Below, in pieces: positions 52,688 to 62,316 of a stretch of 64,000 bases of DNA (positions within the stretch are counted from its first letter, which is position 1; each line of letters begins with the position of its first letter). This DNA is from Winogradskyella ludwigii. Its GTDB lineage: Bacteria > Bacteroidota > Bacteroidia > Flavobacteriales > Flavobacteriaceae. Position numbers and translations under genes: made by a program. The notes beneath the pieces were generated by a model. The model was not told the DNA's origin. It worked only from the letters and a program-made list of their open reading frames with translations, and did no database searches. The stretch lies in contig NZ_JABFDF010000006.1 of the NCBI RefSeq assembly GCF_013403985.1, positions 1 through 64,000 on the forward strand, written 5' to 3'.

Positions 52688-54790
52688 ATGAGTGTGAATT
52701 TACAAACTCCCATTGATTATCTCAAAGGTGTTGGACCAAACCGAGCGGATTTGTTACGCTCAGAATTGGGCATTCAAACGTATCAAGATTTAATTAATTT
52801 ATTCCCTAATCGCTATATAGATCGTACTAAACATTATAAAATAAACGATCTACAACGCAATGAAGCCGAAGTTCAAATTATTGGTATTATTACAGGCTTT
52901 AAAGAAGTCGCTCAAAAACGCGGAAAACGCCTAGTTGCTACTTTTAAAGATGATACAGGGACTATGGAATTGGTTTGGTTTAGAGGCCAAAAATGGATTA
53001 GAGACAGCCTTAAAACCGGACAACCTTACGTTATATTTGGAAAGACAAATTGGTTTAGCGGCAAATTTAGTATGCCTCACCCAGAAATTGAATTACAATC
53101 TGAGCACGAAAGCAACTTGCGTTCTGCTATGCAGGCTATATATCCTTCTACAGAAAAGCTGTCAAATAAAGGAGTCACCAATAAAGTGGTCTCTAAAATT
53201 ATGCAGCAATTATTCTTAGAAACTAATGGGCGATTTATAGAAACATTACCTACGGAGATGATGAGCGAATTAAAATTAATTTCGAAATCAGATGCTCTTT
53301 TTAATGTTCATTTCCCGAAGACTCCAGAGCTACTAGCAAGAGCTCAATACCGATTAAAATTTGAAGAATTATTTTACATACAGCTGCAATTAATAATTAA
53401 GAATCTAATACATAAATCAAAAATTAAAGGCTTTGCTTTTAATAAAGTTGGAGACTATTTTAACACCTTTTACAAAGACCATTTACCCTTTGAATTAACC
53501 AATGCGCAAAAACGTGTTTTAAAAGAAATCAGACTCGATTTAGGCAGTAATGCGCAAATGAATAGGCTTTTACAAGGAGATGTAGGTTCAGGAAAGACTA
53601 TAGTTGCATTTATGTCAATACTCATGGGACTTGACAATGATTTTCAATGTTGCTTAATGGCACCGACTGCTATTTTGTCAGCTCAGCACTACCAAGGAAT
53701 TAGCGAACTATGTAAACCACTAGAAATCAGTGTTTCATTATTAACTGGTTCAACCAAAACTTCAGAACGAAAGTTGATTCATGAAAATCTAGAAAATGGC
53801 AATTTACAGATCTTAATTGGTACACACGCACTACTTGAAGACAAAGTAAAATTTAAAAATTTGGGGCTTGCTATTATAGACGAACAGCATCGATTTGGAG
53901 TGGCTCAACGTTCTAAATTATGGCACAAAAATGAGTTACCACCAAACGTATTAGTGATGACTGCAACTCCAATTCCAAGAACCTTAGCAATGTCTGTTTA
54001 TGGCGATTTAGATATCTCTGTAATTGATGAATTACCAGCAGGTAGAAAAGCCATAAAAACAGTACACCGATATGACAACAACCGTCTAAAAGTTTTCAAA
54101 TTCATGAAGGACGAAATCGCTTTAGAACGACAGATTTATATCGTCTATCCATTAATTCAAGAAAGCGAAAACATGGATTATAAAGATTTAATGGATGGCT
54201 ACGAAAGTGTCTCTAGAGAATTTCCGATGCCAGAATATCAGATCTCAATTGTTCATGGAAAAATGAAACCAGCAGATAAAGATTACGAAATGCAGCGTTT
54301 TGTAAAAGGCGAAACTCAAATTATGGTCGCCACAACAGTTATTGAAGTTGGAGTTAATGTACCCAATGCATCTGTAATGATTATTGAAAGCGCTGAACGT
54401 TTTGGATTATCTCAATTACACCAATTACGTGGTCGTGTAGGTCGTGGAGCAGAACAGAGCTATTGTATATTAATGACAAGTCGTAAATTAAGTCAGAATA
54501 GCAAAACAAGACTAGAAACTATGGTACGCAGTAGTGACGGTTTTGAAATTGCTGAAGTAGATTTAAAACTACGAGGACCAGGCGATATTATGGGAACTCA
54601 ACAAAGTGGCGTTTTAAACCTTAGAATTGCAGATATTATTAAAGATGCTGATATTTTACAAGTTGCTAGAGACTATGCTAAAAACACGCTTAAGTTAGAT
54701 CCTAGTTTAGTTTCAGCAGATAACAAAGTAATCCTACATACCTACAGACAAATGAGTAAGTATCGTAACATTTGGAATTATATTTCCTAA
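52688..54790 (+). CDS. recG: ATP-dependent DNA helicase RecG
   Basis: Remodels stalled forks and branched DNA. The 700-residue protein has the N-terminal wedge domain (about 1-230), Walker A QGDVGSGKTIVA near 295-306, DEQHRFG near 398-404, and late motifs TATPIPRTLAMSVYG near 421-435, VIEVGVNVPNASVMIIESA near 556-574 and QLRGRVGRG near 583-591. The length is typical. It is transcribed alone, 183 bases after the cassette, and a terminator follows at 54841-54867. The ATG at 52688 begins the conserved wedge (PIDYLKGVGPNRADLL). Confidence 0.97.
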   Translation: MSVNLQTPIDYLKGVGPNRADLLRSELGIQTYQDLINLFPNRYIDRTKHYKINDLQRNEAEVQIIGIITGFKEVAQKRGKRLVATFKDDTGTMELVWFRGQKWIRDSLKTGQPYVIFGKTNWFSGKFSMPHPEIELQSEHESNLRSAMQAIYPSTEKLSNKGVTNKVVSKIMQQLFLETNGRFIETLPTEMMSELKLISKSDALFNVHFPKTPELLARAQYRLKFEELFYIQLQLIIKNLIHKSKIKGFAFNKVGDYFNTFYKDHLPFELTNAQKRVLKEIRLDLGSNAQMNRLLQGDVGSGKTIVAFMSILMGLDNDFQCCLMAPTAILSAQHYQGISELCKPLEISVSLLTGSTKTSERKLIHENLENGNLQILIGTHALLEDKVKFKNLGLAIIDEQHRFGVAQRSKLWHKNELPPNVLVMTATPIPRTLAMSVYGDLDISVIDELPAGRKAIKTVHRYDNNRLKVFKFMKDEIALERQIYIVYPLIQESENMDYKDLMDGYESVSREFPMPEYQISIVHGKMKPADKDYEMQRFVKGETQIMVATTVIEVGVNVPNASVMIIESAERFGLSQLHQLRGRVGRGAEQSYCILMTSRKLSQNSKTRLETMVRSSDGFEIAEVDLKLRGPGDIMGTQQSGVLNLRIADIIKDADILQVARDYAKNTLKLDPSLVSADNKVILHTYRQMSKYRNIWNYIS

Positions 54791-54840
54791 ACAATCTAAA
54801 GCCCATTTTAAATAATTCAACTGAAAACAAAAAACAAAAA

Positions 54841-54867
54841 AAGAGACGCTTTTAGCGTCCCTTTTTA
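54841..54867 (+). terminator. Terminator after recG
   Basis: AGAGACGC with GCGTCCCT (one mismatch), a loop of TTTTA and T tract. It lies between recG and the convergent DJ-1-like gene. Confidence 0.7.
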
Positions 54868-54897
54868 TCTTTCTTAATCAAAGCAAAATGTTTTCAA

Positions 54898-55458
54898 TTA
54901 TGCGACTTGCTCTTCATGCTTACCTTCATAAACTTCTTCTACTAGTTTTCTATTAAACGCTGGCAAATCCTCAGGAGACCTACTCGTTACCAATCCAGCA
55001 TCTACAACGACTTCTTCATCAACCCAGTTCGATCCTGCATTAATCATATCCGTTTTTATAGAATCGTATGACGTAATTTTGCGTCCTTTTAAAACTCCTG
55101 CTTCTGCTAACAACCATGGAGCGTGACATATTGCAGCAACTGGCTTATGGTTTTCAAAAAATGATTTCACAAAGGACACCGCAGTCTTATTCTTACGTAA
55201 AAGATCTGGATTAATTTGTCCTCCTGGTAAAACCAAAGCATTGTAATCTTTTTGACTTACATCGCTTAAAGTTTTATCTACCTTATAGGAATTACTCCAA
55301 TTACCATCTGACCAGCCTTTAATTTCACCAGACTCTAAAGAAACGATATGCACCTCTGCACCTGCTTTCTCTAAAGCCTTTTTTGGCTCACTTAATTCAC
55401 TTTCTTCAAATCCATTTGTTGCTAATATGGCTACTGTTTTCTTATTTAAATCTTTCAT
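54898..55458 (-). CDS. DJ-1/PfpI family protein (type 1 glutamine amidotransferase-like)
   Basis: A 186-residue cytoplasmic protein. The nucleophile elbow is AAICHAPWLL near 107-116, with the catalytic Cys followed by His; other marks are VAILATNGFEESEL near the N-terminus and YNALVLPGGQINPDLL near 72-87. The family includes YraA/YhbO, stress proteins that repair glycated substrates or act as chaperones. It is 71 bases downstream of the NAD(P)-binding gene and 80 upstream of the recG terminator on the other strand. Function is probable stress defence, not proven. Confidence 0.88.
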   Translation of the reverse strand: MKDLNKKTVAILATNGFEESELSEPKKALEKAGAEVHIVSLESGEIKGWSDGNWSNSYKVDKTLSDVSQKDYNALVLPGGQINPDLLRKNKTAVSFVKSFFENHKPVAAICHAPWLLAEAGVLKGRKITSYDSIKTDMINAGSNWVDEEVVVDAGLVTSRSPEDLPAFNRKLVEEVYEGKHEEQVA

Positions 55459-55529
55459 CTTGATGTGTTTTTATGTTTTGTGTTAAAAATTATTTGTATC
55501 GAATTAGATTGAATACATATAGGTAACAC

Positions 55530-56171
55530 CTAACTAACCACAGACTGCAATTCATTCATTGCTTCACCAATTAAAGTTTCACCTTCTATTATTTCGAAGG
55601 TCGTATTATGTGGTGCATCATCATGCAGACTTCGCACTAATGTTTGTGCAACATCTGCTCTACTAATTTCACCTTGCTTGTTTAATTTTTCATTTAATTC
55701 AATCTTACCTTTTCCTTTATTGTTATTTAAAGTACCAGGTCTCACGATTGTATAATTCAGACCACTTCCTTTAAGATGTTCATCTGCATTTTGTTTCGCT
55801 TTCATATAATCTTGCAAATCCTCGACAGATTCAGGATTATCCGCTCCCATCGAGCTAAGCATCACAAATTTATTGACATTTGCCATTTTAGCTATAGCCA
55901 TTAAGCGCTTTGCACCCTCTTGATCGACTTCTACAACATTTTTCCCTCCAGATCCTGCTGCAAAAATCACTTTATCAATATTTTTTATAGTATGCGTAAG
56001 ATCTTGAGTTAAATCTGCTAACACAGTCTCAACACCATCTGCTTCAAACTGTTTTTGTTGCTCTTCTTTTCGCACCATAGCAATCGGATTGAAATATTGA
56101 GATGACTTTAATAAATTTACTATTTGTTTTCCTGTGGTACCATTTGCACCAGCTACTAATATATTTTCCAT
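55530..56171 (-). CDS. NAD(P)H-binding atypical SDR (YwnB/BVR-B-like)
   Basis: A 213-residue NAD(P)-binding Rossmann protein of the atypical short-chain dehydrogenase group. The dinucleotide fingerprint GANGTTGKQI lies near 8-17 (GxxGxxG), the acidic/base-specific region MVRKEEQQ near 33 favours NADP, and the conserved VMLSSMGAD near 105 and LNYTIVRPG near 138-146. It lacks the classical YxxxK with certainty. It may reduce quinones or biliverdin-like compounds. It lies 6 bases after the membrane peptide gene and 71 before the DJ-1 gene, so the three form a likely stress operon. Confidence 0.85.
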   Translation of the reverse strand: MENILVAGANGTTGKQIVNLLKSSQYFNPIAMVRKEEQQKQFEADGVETVLADLTQDLTHTIKNIDKVIFAAGSGGKNVVEVDQEGAKRLMAIAKMANVNKFVMLSSMGADNPESVEDLQDYMKAKQNADEHLKGSGLNYTIVRPGTLNNNKGKGKIELNEKLNKQGEISRADVAQTLVRSLHDDAPHNTTFEIIEGETLIGEAMNELQSVVS

Positions 56172-56177
56172 AATGTT

Positions 56178-56333
56178 TTATTTGCTGTTTACATAAAATG
56201 CATAAATAACTCCTGGCACCCAACCTACAAGCGTTAATAAAAGGCTAATAAGGAATTCGGTACCCAATCCATGTTTTAAAAAGACGGCTAATGGTGGTAT
56301 AAGAATGCAAAGTATGATTGTTAATATTGACAT
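56178..56333 (-). CDS. YqaE/Pmp3 family small membrane protein
   Basis: A 51-residue protein of two hydrophobic helices. The signature is MSILTIILCILIPPLAVFLK (residues 1-20) followed by GWVPGVIYAFYV near 37-48. The longer ORF to 56453 would add 40 polar residues not found in the family, so I chose ATG at 56333. In yeast and plants Pmp3/RCI2 proteins modulate membrane potential in stress; the bacterial role is uncertain. It is first of a three-gene minus-strand group with the atypical SDR and DJ-1 genes. Confidence 0.88.
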   Translation of the reverse strand: MSILTIILCILIPPLAVFLKHGLGTEFLISLLLTLVGWVPGVIYAFYVNSK

Positions 56334-56720
56334 ATTATTTGTTTGTTTTTTGGTTACACACAAATTTAAGCCTAGTCCTTTTCTTTGGTTAACTGATATG
56401 GCATTTATGTTAGTGCATATTATAAAATCGAAAATCTTCTTATTTTCTAGCATTAAAACACTCTAAAAAAAAAAAAAAACAATTAAACACATTCACCTTA
56501 CAACCATCTGACTTAACCAACCATAAATTAAAGCGAACCTATAACTCTATAAAAACCTAAAACCGAAGACGCGATTTTTACCTATATAAGAGACTAAAAG
56601 AATAGAAGTCATTCATTACAGACTACAAAACATAAGTACTTATTATCACTTATTTATATTTGAAATACTAAAAAAATCACACACCTGCTTCAGTTTCTTA
56701 AAATACGTGAGCTATTATAT
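56334..56720 (+). other. Intergenic region with A15 tract
   Basis: Divergent region between YqaE (minus) and the SDR gene (plus). It holds a run of 15 A at 56465-56479, a likely slippage-prone tract. No gene or RNA is seen. Confidence 0.45.
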
Positions 56721-56728
56721 TATATTTG
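56721..56728 (+). promoter_or_regulatory. Candidate SDR gene -7 box
   Basis: TATATTTG, 75 bases upstream of the ATG at 56803, fits TAnnTTTG. No TTG lies 19 bases upstream. Confidence 0.45.
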
Positions 56729-56802
56729 TAAAACAAACGCCTATCAAGAATAGCGATAAGCACTAACTTAACTGCAATCATTAACACTTTCAAACAAAAA
56801 CT

Positions 56803-57573
56803 ATGGAAAACAACAATAAATTAGCCGGAAAAAATATTCTAATAACTGCAGGAGCACAAGGTATTGGAGAATCTATCACTAAACATTTTATTGATAACGG
56901 AGCCAATGTTGCTATTCATTATTTTTCTAGTGCTGACACCGCAAACGAATTAACAGAATACGCAACTAGCAAAGGACAAAAAGCAATTGCTATTAGTGGT
57001 GACTTAACAAAAGAAGCTGATGCTAATGCATTAGTCGCAAAAACAGTTGAAGCACTTGGAGGCTTAGACATACTAATTAACAACGCAGGTTCACTTGTAG
57101 CACGTAAAATGCTAAGTGAAATGGAAGCTGAATTCTGGCACAAAGTAATGGACATAAACCTTACGTCTATGATGTTTGTAACACGCGCTGCAGCACCTTA
57201 TTTAGCTAAAAATGAAACTAGTAGTATTGTTAACTTAGCATCACTTGCCGGACGTAAAGGAGGACATCCTGGATCTTTAGCTTATTCTACTAGTAAAGGA
57301 GCTATCTTAACATTTACAAGAGCACTTTCTGCAGAATTAGGACCTCAAGGCACACGAGTTAATGCTGTTGCACCAGGTCTAATACTTGGAACCTCATTTC
57401 ATAATACACATACAACAAAGGAATCTGCTGCTGCAACAACAGCAGGTATTCCAATACAACGTGCTGGTAATGCAGCTGACGTAGCAAGAGCTGTTTTATA
57501 TTTAGCTTCAGAATACGACGGGTTTATTACTGGTGCTACACTAGATATTAACGGAGGCGTTTACAATATGTAG
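56803..57573 (+). CDS. Classical SDR family oxidoreductase
   Basis: A 256-residue NAD(P)-dependent dehydrogenase/reductase. The nucleotide motif TAGAQGIG lies near 15-22, NNAG near 94-97, catalytic Ser in VNLASLAG near 145-152 and YSTSK near 162-166 (Y162, K166). It ends in the usual GFITGATLDINGGVY. No signal; cytoplasmic. The substrate is unknown: members reduce oxo-acids, sugars or acyl groups. A terminator separates it from the RbsD/FucU gene 125 bases later, so co-regulation is not certain. Confidence 0.9.
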   Translation: MENNNKLAGKNILITAGAQGIGESITKHFIDNGANVAIHYFSSADTANELTEYATSKGQKAIAISGDLTKEADANALVAKTVEALGGLDILINNAGSLVARKMLSEMEAEFWHKVMDINLTSMMFVTRAAAPYLAKNETSSIVNLASLAGRKGGHPGSLAYSTSKGAILTFTRALSAELGPQGTRVNAVAPGLILGTSFHNTHTTKESAAATTAGIPIQRAGNAADVARAVLYLASEYDGFITGATLDINGGVYNM

Positions 57574-57630
57574 TTCTACATTAAACTAACCGAAATTAAA
57601 CACTAATACACAAACAATTACCAATTAAAC

Positions 57631-57677
57631 AAAAACAAAACACTAGGCCTTAAATAACGCCTAGTGTTTTGTTTTTA
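57631..57677 (+). terminator. Terminator after the SDR gene
   Basis: AAAAACAAAACACTAGGC pairs over 18 bases with its complement at 57659-57676, loop of ten bases and T tract. Confidence 0.87.
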
Positions 57678-57698
57678 AATTCTTAAAAAATTGAACTT

Positions 57699-58133
57699 AT
57701 GTTAAAAACTCAAGTGATACATCCAACAATTATGGAAGCGTTAGCGCGTTCAGGTCATTTTGCACAAGTTGTAATTGCAGATGGAAATTTACCAGTTGGT
57801 GCTATGACAGGTCCTAATTCTACAACTGTACATCTTAATTTTCGTCCTGGATTATTGGATGCTGTTACAGTACTCGAAGGAATATTAGAAGTTTGCCCTA
57901 TTCAAGGTGCAATTGTCATGGAAAAACCTGCAGAAGCAAACGCAGATATACACAGTACTTACAAAAAATTACTTGGAGACGTAAGTTGGGACGAGATGGA
58001 ACGTTGGGCTTTTTACGACAAAATTAGAGAACCTGCGACTACATTAATTATTCAAACAGGAGAACAACGTCGTTTTGCTAATCTAATCTTAACTGTTGGT
58101 GTTGTAAAAATGGCCGAAGAGAGCAACTTTTAA
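57699..58133 (+). CDS. RbsD/FucU family sugar mutarotase-like protein
   Basis: A 144-residue cytoplasmic protein of the RbsD/FucU family, which interconvert sugar anomers. The family mark is LARSGHFAQVVIADGNLPVGA near 15-35 (catalytic-type His20 and D28), followed by MERWAFYDKIREP near 107-119 and late residues IIQTGEQRRFANLIL near 124-138, the usual QTGExxxYxNxxL. A fucose-type substrate is more likely than ribose since FucU-like features predominate, but I cannot separate them. No transporter or kinase is adjacent. Confidence 0.85.
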   Translation: MLKTQVIHPTIMEALARSGHFAQVVIADGNLPVGAMTGPNSTTVHLNFRPGLLDAVTVLEGILEVCPIQGAIVMEKPAEANADIHSTYKKLLGDVSWDEMERWAFYDKIREPATTLIIQTGEQRRFANLILTVGVVKMAEESNF

Positions 58134-58160
58134 TCACTTAATCTTTACTTCATAAACATT

Positions 58161-58196
58161 TTAATTCCGATGTTCTAATTTAAACATCGGAATTAA
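58161..58196. terminator. Inverted repeat between convergent genes
   Basis: TTAATTCCGATGTT with AACATCGGAATTAA, 14 perfect pairs and an eight-base loop. T tracts are short on both sides, so it is a weak terminator or an inverted repeat between convergent genes. Confidence 0.55.
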
Positions 58197-58246
58197 AACA
58201 ATTTAACATAAAATAAGACGTAAAAGTTGTGCATTTTAAAGCAACT

Positions 58247-59461
58247 CTATTCTTCTAATAAACGACCTACAAACGCTTCAAATTCGTCTTTAAACTCTAC
58301 ATATTTCTCACCAGTTGCTGGTCCATTGAAACCTGTATGGATTTTACGTACTTTTCCCGTTTTATCAATATAAATTGATGTTGGATACGACAACACATGA
58401 TTTAACATTGGTAATTTCTCTTGTGCTTTAACTTTATCTGAAGTTCCGTATTGCGCTAAAAGAATTGGATAATCTATACCAATCTTTTCCTGCAAACGCT
58501 CTATCCGACTAAAGGCTTCTTCTTTAGTTTTTGCATATTCAAACGCAAGTGCTATAAACTCAATATCCTTATCTTTATTATTCTCATAAAACTCTGCATA
58601 ATATTTACTTTCATCCAAGCAATTAGGACACCATGTTCCCATAATTTGCACAATGACTACTTTGTCATTAAAACGATCATCAGATAGAGATATTAACTCG
58701 CCTGAGGTATTAGGAAACTCAAAATCTATACGATCATAACCTTCTTTCAAAAATGTTAAATCGTCTGCTTCTGGCAATTCGTAGCTCACATTTCGTTTTG
58801 CTACAAAAGGCTCTTTCCAATGATTCCCTGAATAAAACAAACCTTCCATTGTAGAATCTGTAACCTTAGCTGTAAATAAAAATGCATGAGAACCATCAAA
58901 CGTAGAAAGCTTCATTTGATCTCCATCCATCACACCTTCTAAATACCGATAATCACCAGTTGTAGTTCTAAATGTGCCTATAACTTTATCTCCCTCTTGT
59001 TTAAAAATACCTTTAGCAATATATTCGTCCTCAGCATTACCTTTACTAAATACCGTTTCCCAAATACCAGTACTATTTTGTGTTGACTTAGACTTAACTT
59101 CAAAACGAGCGTCATTATTATATTCCGCAGAAAATGGCACAACACGATCTAAGCTCTCTTTAATAAACTGACCTTTAAGATTATTTCCTTCAAATTTTGC
59201 AGCAATAAAACCTTCGAACACCGGTAATTTAATAAATACGGAATCGTTTCTATACGCAATCTCATCAACTTCAATAACTTCTTCTGCATTAAACACCTTT
59301 AGTTTAGTAGCAGATTCTGCTTCAAAAATAAATGGTAACGCTTCATTATCCTGAACATCTAAAACAGCTCTATAAGTCCCAATTTGTAGCGTTTTAGGAG
59401 TTGTTTCCGATTTACAAGAAACCATCAAAACAATGGACAAGAAGCTTATTAAGTATTTCAT
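58247..59461 (-). CDS. TlpA-family redoxin lipoprotein
   Basis: A 404-residue lipoprotein from the Met at 59461 (a Met seven codons upstream is possible). Lipobox LMVSC, lipidated cysteine at 16. Residues about 20-220 form a DUF4369-like or other beta-rich N-terminal region (GTYRAVLDVQDNEALPF, GIWETVFSKGN, MEGLFYSGN); the C-terminal thioredoxin fold (about 235-395) has WCPNC in MGTWCPNCLDE near 273 and the TlpA region YPTSIYIDKTG near 363. A periplasmic or outer-membrane disulfide reductase. Partner unknown. Confidence 0.87.
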   Translation of the reverse strand: MKYLISFLSIVLMVSCKSETTPKTLQIGTYRAVLDVQDNEALPFIFEAESATKLKVFNAEEVIEVDEIAYRNDSVFIKLPVFEGFIAAKFEGNNLKGQFIKESLDRVVPFSAEYNNDARFEVKSKSTQNSTGIWETVFSKGNAEDEYIAKGIFKQEGDKVIGTFRTTTGDYRYLEGVMDGDQMKLSTFDGSHAFLFTAKVTDSTMEGLFYSGNHWKEPFVAKRNVSYELPEADDLTFLKEGYDRIDFEFPNTSGELISLSDDRFNDKVVIVQIMGTWCPNCLDESKYYAEFYENNKDKDIEFIALAFEYAKTKEEAFSRIERLQEKIGIDYPILLAQYGTSDKVKAQEKLPMLNHVLSYPTSIYIDKTGKVRKIHTGFNGPATGEKYVEFKDEFEAFVGRLLEE

Positions 59462-59697
59462 ATTAAAATTATCTATTTTCATTAATTGTTAAAAATCGTA
59501 AATCTATGGGGTTTTTCGACATTAAAATTGAAAAATGATTCAATGTCTACTTTATAACATTTTAAAGACCGACAACATTATAACGTTGTAACCACCTTAA
59601 AATCGATTATTTCAGTCGTGTAAAAACTAAAAAATTACAATGTTAAAATCTATTCTAAATTTTATCGTTTCACGTTTTATAACAAATCAACTATTAC

Positions 59698-59705
59698 TAT
59701 CTTTG
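59698..59705 (+). promoter_or_regulatory. Candidate pheT -7 box
   Basis: TATCTTTG, 22 bases upstream of the ATG at 59727, the same octamer as the thrS promoter and again followed by TAG. TTT rather than TTG lies at the -33 position. Confidence 0.55.
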
Positions 59706-59726
59706 TAGCTTGACTAAACTCAAACT

Positions 59727-62153
59727 ATGAAAATTTCATACAACTGGCTAAAACAGTTTATAAAGACCGATTGGAACGCTGAAAGAACTGGCGATTTACT
59801 AACAGATCTAGGCTTAGAAATAGAAGGCATTGAAACTTACGAATCCGTAAAAGGTGGATTAAAAGGTATTGTTATTGGCGAAGTTTTAACTTGCGAACAA
59901 CACCCAAACGCTGATCGATTAAAAGTTACAACTGTTAATATTGGAGAGGACGCTCCTTTACAAATTGTTTGTGGAGCTCCAAATGTAGCAGCCGGACAAA
60001 AAGTACCTATAGCAACCATAGGAACCACTTTATATACTGAAGAAGGTGAAGCTTGGACCATTAAAAAAGGTAAGATTAGAGGCGAAGAAAGTCATGGTAT
60101 GATTTGCGCTGAAGACGAATTAGGTCTTGGAAAATCTCACGATGGCATTATGGTTTTAGACGCTGATATTGAAGTTGGAACATTAGCTGCAAATCTATTT
60201 GAAGTTGAAAACGATGAAGTCTTTGAAATAGGTCTTACTCCTAACAGAGCAGATGCTATGAGCCATTATGGTGTAGCCCGAGATTTAAAAGCAGGCTTAC
60301 TACAAAAAGAAGTGTCTTTAGAACTAATTACACCATCTGTAAGCTCGTATCACGTAGATGCACGAGCATACAAAATAGATGTAGATGTATTAGATAATGA
60401 AAAAGCACCACGTTATTGTGGTGTAACCATTTCAGGAATAAAGGTTGAAACCTCTCCTGCATGGTTACAACACCGTTTAAAATCTATTGGCTTATCTCCT
60501 ATTAATAACATTGTAGATATCACCAATTATGTTTTACACGAACTAGGGCAACCTTTACACGCCTTTGATGGTGATAGAATCTCAGGTAATAAAATTGAAG
60601 TTAAAACCTGTGAAACTGGTACAAAATTCACCACTTTAGATGGAGTTGAGCGTGAGTTACATGAAGAAGATTTAATGATTTGCGATGCCAACAAACCCAT
60701 GTGTATTGCTGGTGTTTTTGGCGGTATTGATTCTGGTGTTACAGAAAACACCTCTCGAATTTTCTTAGAAAGTGCGTATTTTAATCCTGTGAGTGTTCGT
60801 AAAACAGCAAAACGTCATGGTTTAAATACGGATGCTTCGTTTAGATTTGAACGCGGAATTGATCCTAATTTAACAGAATATGCTCTAAAACGAGCAGCTT
60901 TATTGATTCTTGAAATTGCAGGTGGCGAAATTACAAGCGATATTGTTGATGCTTACCCAAAGAAAATAAAAGATTTTGAAGTTAGATTAAGTTTTGACAA
61001 TGCTAAAAAATTAATTGGCGAGGAAATCCCAAAAGAAACTATAAAGAGTATTCTTTCATCTTTAGACATAAAAGTAAACAACGTTACTGAAGCTGGCTTA
61101 GGCTTAACAGTGCCTGCATTTAGAAATGACGTACAACGTGAGGCAGATATTATAGAAGAAATATTAAGAGTTTATGGTTACAATAATATAGCTACAACAA
61201 CAAAGTTGAATGCTTCAATATCTAACTCATCTAAATTTGAAGACTATAAACTTCAGAATATCATTGGAAATCAATTAGCGTCTCAAGGATTCTTTGAGAT
61301 TATGGCAAATTCATTAACATCGCCTAAATATGTAGAGCTAAGCGAAGATCTAAACGAAGCGCATAATATAAAAATGCTAAATCCTTTAAGTAGCGATTTA
61401 GAAGTTATGAGACAATCCTTATTGTTCTCAGGATTAGAAGCTGTAGCACATAACATCAATAGAAAGCGTAACGATTTAAAGTTATTTGAATTTGGTAAAA
61501 CCTACCATCAATACGCAGAATCACGAGAAGAATATAAACACTTGTCGCTTTTTGTAACAGGAAATAAAACTGAAGAACGTTGGAACTCTGCTAGCAATCC
61601 AACAGATTTCTTTTATTTAAAAGGAACCATTGAAGTCGTTTTACAACGCTTAGGTTTAACCCGTTTTAAATCGGCACCAAATAAATCTGATATTTTAAGT
61701 GAAGGCATGAGTTTTTCTATTGGTAAGAAAAAACTAGTAGAATTTGGATTGGTAAAGAAATCGGTATTAAAGCATTTTGGTATTTCACAGAATGTATTGT
61801 TTGCAGATTTCAATTGGGACAATGTCTTAGAAATGGCACAACATAATAAGATTAAATTTAATGCTATTTCTAAATACCCATCAATTAGAAGAGATTTTGC
61901 ACTTTTATTAGATGATAAAGTAACGTTTCAAGACATTGATACTATAGCAAAACAAACAGAAAAGCAATTGCTTAAAAGTGTGAATTTGTTTGATGTCTAT
62001 GAAGGCAAAAAATTACCTTCTGGTAAAAAGAGTTATGCTGTAAGTTTTACATTTCAAGACGAAAGAAAAACATTAAACGATAAGCAAATTGATAAAATTA
62101 TGTCTAAGCTGCAATCTAATTTTGAAAGCAAGCTTGATGCAGAGTTGCGCTAG
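59727..62153 (+). CDS. pheT: Phenylalanine--tRNA ligase subunit beta
   Basis: The large subunit of the heterotetramer that charges tRNA-Phe. The 808-residue protein begins MKISYNWLKQFIKTDW and includes the EMAP-type tRNA-binding domain (about 40-155, HPNADRLKV near 57-65), the B3/B4 editing domain with YCGVTISGI near 231 and GGIDSGVTENTSRIFLESAY near 331-350 , the B5 domain, and the C-terminal ferredoxin-like anticodon domain (YPSIRRDFALLLDD near 713-726). The length is normal. The pheS subunit is not adjacent, so the two subunit genes are separated, as often in Bacteroidota. Confidence 0.97.
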   Translation: MKISYNWLKQFIKTDWNAERTGDLLTDLGLEIEGIETYESVKGGLKGIVIGEVLTCEQHPNADRLKVTTVNIGEDAPLQIVCGAPNVAAGQKVPIATIGTTLYTEEGEAWTIKKGKIRGEESHGMICAEDELGLGKSHDGIMVLDADIEVGTLAANLFEVENDEVFEIGLTPNRADAMSHYGVARDLKAGLLQKEVSLELITPSVSSYHVDARAYKIDVDVLDNEKAPRYCGVTISGIKVETSPAWLQHRLKSIGLSPINNIVDITNYVLHELGQPLHAFDGDRISGNKIEVKTCETGTKFTTLDGVERELHEEDLMICDANKPMCIAGVFGGIDSGVTENTSRIFLESAYFNPVSVRKTAKRHGLNTDASFRFERGIDPNLTEYALKRAALLILEIAGGEITSDIVDAYPKKIKDFEVRLSFDNAKKLIGEEIPKETIKSILSSLDIKVNNVTEAGLGLTVPAFRNDVQREADIIEEILRVYGYNNIATTTKLNASISNSSKFEDYKLQNIIGNQLASQGFFEIMANSLTSPKYVELSEDLNEAHNIKMLNPLSSDLEVMRQSLLFSGLEAVAHNINRKRNDLKLFEFGKTYHQYAESREEYKHLSLFVTGNKTEERWNSASNPTDFFYLKGTIEVVLQRLGLTRFKSAPNKSDILSEGMSFSIGKKKLVEFGLVKKSVLKHFGISQNVLFADFNWDNVLEMAQHNKIKFNAISKYPSIRRDFALLLDDKVTFQDIDTIAKQTEKQLLKSVNLFDVYEGKKLPSGKKSYAVSFTFQDERKTLNDKQIDKIMSKLQSNFESKLDAELR

Positions 62154-62185
62154 CTAAAGGTTTTTTTTATTTTAATTTCTCATAC

Positions 62186-62223
62186 AAAACAGCCCTTAAA
62201 ATTTTAAGGGCTGTTTTTTTTTT
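62186..62223. terminator. Bidirectional terminator between pheT and the LRR gene
   Basis: AAAACAGCCCTTAAAA with its mirror complement TTTTAAGGGCTGTTTT, a 16-pair uninterrupted palindrome (tight loop), then a T run. Confidence 0.87.
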
Positions 62224-62316
62224 GTTTTAAACCATCTTATGGTTTATGTAGAAAATTTTGAATACCGATGTTTTACTCTACATATTAGCTTCTAATTCAA
62301 ACTTATATCAGTTTAT

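Noticed and set aside
56334..56453. N-terminal extension of the YqaE gene to 56453
   Set aside because: The added 40 residues are polar and not part of the family, and the conserved sequence starts at the ATG at 56333.
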